Below are positions 62,397-64,000 of a DNA stretch of 64,000 bases, in pieces (position 1 is the stretch's first letter; every line of letters begins with the position of its first letter). The stretch is from Closterium sp. NIES-65 (lineage: Eukaryota; Streptophyta; Zygnematophyceae; Desmidiales; Closteriaceae), in the NCBI GenBank assembly GCA_948144175.1, contig CANXME010000803.1:434001-498000 (forward strand), written 5' to 3'. The position numbers and the translations under genes were made by a program. The notes under the pieces are model-generated. The model saw only the letters and a list, made by a program, of their open reading frames with translations. It was not told the origin of the DNA and did not search any database.

Positions 62397-64000
62397 GATG
62401 CAGCTCCAGCGACGTCCGCGCGAGTCTTGCACGCCCCAGCAGCTTAGTGAGTGGTACGCTAGTTGGGGTTGTCGCGGTAGCTGTCGTAGCTGTCGCCCTG
62501 GAGCTGGTCAGTTGGGAGAGTCTGGTAGTGGCCAGCTGCAGCTGCAGCGGCGTCCACGCGAGACACTTACGTCCCAGTAGCTTCACAAGTGGTACGCCAG
62601 AGTAGAGGGTTTCTGAGTACCGTTCGCTGCCCGTACGTCATTCGCACTGGTGCTTGGACTGGTCAGGCTTGCGGGACACTCACTCACACAGAGTCCCGCT
62701 GCTTTGCCCGTCTGAGCGACGCCTGGCGTACCGAGTTTGGCGACGAGGCTGAGATCCCCGATTTGGTGGAGCTGCTTAGGCAGAGGGTAGATATCTTTGC
62801 TCTTGACTATGATGCTATTCTCACTGCCATGTATGCACTGCCTACTAGTGTTGAGCGTGCCTGTTACCTGTGCGTACCGCCTGACCCAGGTATAGAGCCT
62901 ACTGCTCTAGGTGCTGGTGAGGCTGCTGCTCTAGGGGCTAGTGTGTCTCCTGCTCTAGGTACAGGTGAGAATGCTGCTCGAGGTGCTCGTGAATCTGCTT
63001 TCTCTGGTACTGCGCCTGCTCAGGCCTTGTACACCTTCACACCTGACTCTGGTGCTTCTCGCTCCTTCTTTCGCGACAGCACCACCCTCACGCCGCTCAG
63101 TCGGCCGGTTCCAGTCTCTCTGGCAGACCCCTCTGGGGGTCCAGTCCGTGCGACCTCCTCCACTATCCTCCCTTGTCCTGCTGTCCCGTCCGGCACACTG
63201 TCGGGTCTTCACCTCCCCTCATTCTCTACGAACTTGGTGGCGGGTTCTGCGCTCCAGGACGCGGGTGTTCACCAGTTCACCCCTGCCTACAAGCGTGTGA
63301 CACACTGCACGTGTGCTCAGACGGGTCGTCACCTGGCTACCTTCACTCGGCAGCCGGGGTCGGGCCTGTACACACTAACCACTGAGTCACCTCAGGTAGC
63401 TGCGTCTGGGTCTGCGTCAGGTCAGTTGTCGGCCCCCTGCTCGTGTCGCGCCTTGTCGCACCAGACCCTCCTTTGGCACCACCGCCTTGGTCACCCCCCG
63501 GTGCAGCGCCTTCGTAGCATGCACCGCCGTGTCCTTGTCTCTGGTCTTCCCAGGGTTCTCCCTCCCCTCCCACCCTCGCCTGCTCCTCCCTGTCTTCCCT
63601 GTGTCGAGGGGCGGAAGCGCGCCGCTCTTCACTCCTCCTCGTTCCCTCCCACAGAGGCTCCCCTGCAAACTCTCCACCTGGACGTGTGGGGCCCAGCCCG
63701 CGTCCGTGGACAGGGCCACGAGCGATACTTCCTGCTGGTCATCGACGACTACACGCGTTACACCACGGTCTTCCCCTTGCGCACCAAGGGTGAAGTCCCT
63801 GATGTTTTGATCCCCTGGATCCGCGCTGCTCGTCTCCAGCTCCGCGAGCGGTTTGGGACGGAGTTTCCCGTCGTGCGTCTGCACTCTGACAGAGGTGGTG
63901 AGTTTTCCTCCGACCTCTTGGCAGCCTTCTGTGAGGAGCACGGCATCACCCAGTCGTTCACGCTTCTGGCCTCTCCGCAGCAGAATGGGGTTGCTGAGCG
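62397..64000 (+). pseudogene. Right-edge copia pol (protease, integrase part), partial
   Basis: MQLQRRPRESCTPQQLSEWY starts the frame. An in-frame TAG near 62578 replaces a Gln in SQQLHKWY, followed by a frame change. From about 62589 a single frame is open to the window edge: VRCPYVIRTG, DAWRTEFGDEAEI, protease FTPDSGASRSFF, WHHRLGHPPV, DVWGPARVRGQG, LHSDRGGEFSSDLL, QQNGVAER. The end lies outside the window. Confidence 0.85.

Larger units (their letters stand above)
61052..64000 (+). mobile_element. Copia element running off the right edge
   Basis: 5' LTR 61052-61185 (TGTCAAACGTTATATC...TCTAACA, 134 bp), primer site TGGTTTCAGAGC at 61186, GC-rich leader, then pol to the window edge. It is inserted in the linker of the host copia. 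It is the same family as the intact copia (shared LTR start, leader plan and pol), but diverged. Confidence 0.85.

Overview
The window is repeat-dominated nuclear DNA of a eukaryote, most likely of the green lineage (streptophyte alga or early land plant type). Reasons: a spliced gene, an RMND5/GID2-type gene, Ty1/copia elements primed by initiator-tRNA-Met-like sites, a chromodomain Ty3/gypsy element, a PIF/Harbinger-like MITE, and C-to-T nonsense changes in CG and CHG contexts. The species cannot be named from the sequence. I see no bacterial genes, CRISPR array, rRNA or convincing tRNA gene.

Layout. 1-2655: 3' half of a + strand copia element running off the left edge. 2656-3091: relic of a - strand copia (109-bp LTR plus leader). 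3092-9560: the only host-gene island, with a spliced - strand TMEM97/sigma-2-receptor-like gene (3485-5400), a MITE (5805-6041) and a + strand RMND5/GID2-like E3 ligase gene (6336-8420). 9570-11125: deleted - strand copia. From 11126 to 61051 a single old copia element (the 'host copia') is split into three pieces by nested insertions: a gypsy element (13706-27128, itself containing a second copia at 16261-24015) and, 9 bp further along, a short copia (27148-59947). Both show exact 5-bp target duplications (GTCTC and GCGTC). The short copia is filled by five head-to-tail non-LTR elements (A-E, RT on the - strand, 28161-59615). The first of these is interrupted by an intact copia (28392-35308). 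A further copia starts at 61052 and runs off the right edge.

The non-LTR family is the most unusual content. Each full copy has: an RT-CCHC-endonuclease ORF on the - strand with no AUG at its conserved N-terminus; a long ORF on the + strand, upstream of RT and diverging from it, whose differences between copies fall mainly on third codon positions; twin hairpins that read as C(UUCG)G on the RT strand; and TATA-containing promoter monomers ending in long (CT)n tracts. Copy C keeps RT but has lost most of the opposite-strand ORF. Copy E keeps the opposite-strand ORF but has lost the RT core. The opposite-strand ORF looks like a basic, nucleic-acid-binding ORF1/gag-like protein encoded in the wrong direction, and I have no known precedent for it.

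The copia elements share a leader plan: tRNA-like primer site, hairpin, GGGCCCACC, then about 1 kb of GC-rich repeats with no recognisable capsid. The elements range from intact (28392-35308) to decayed. The two genes on the left are the only likely host functions.
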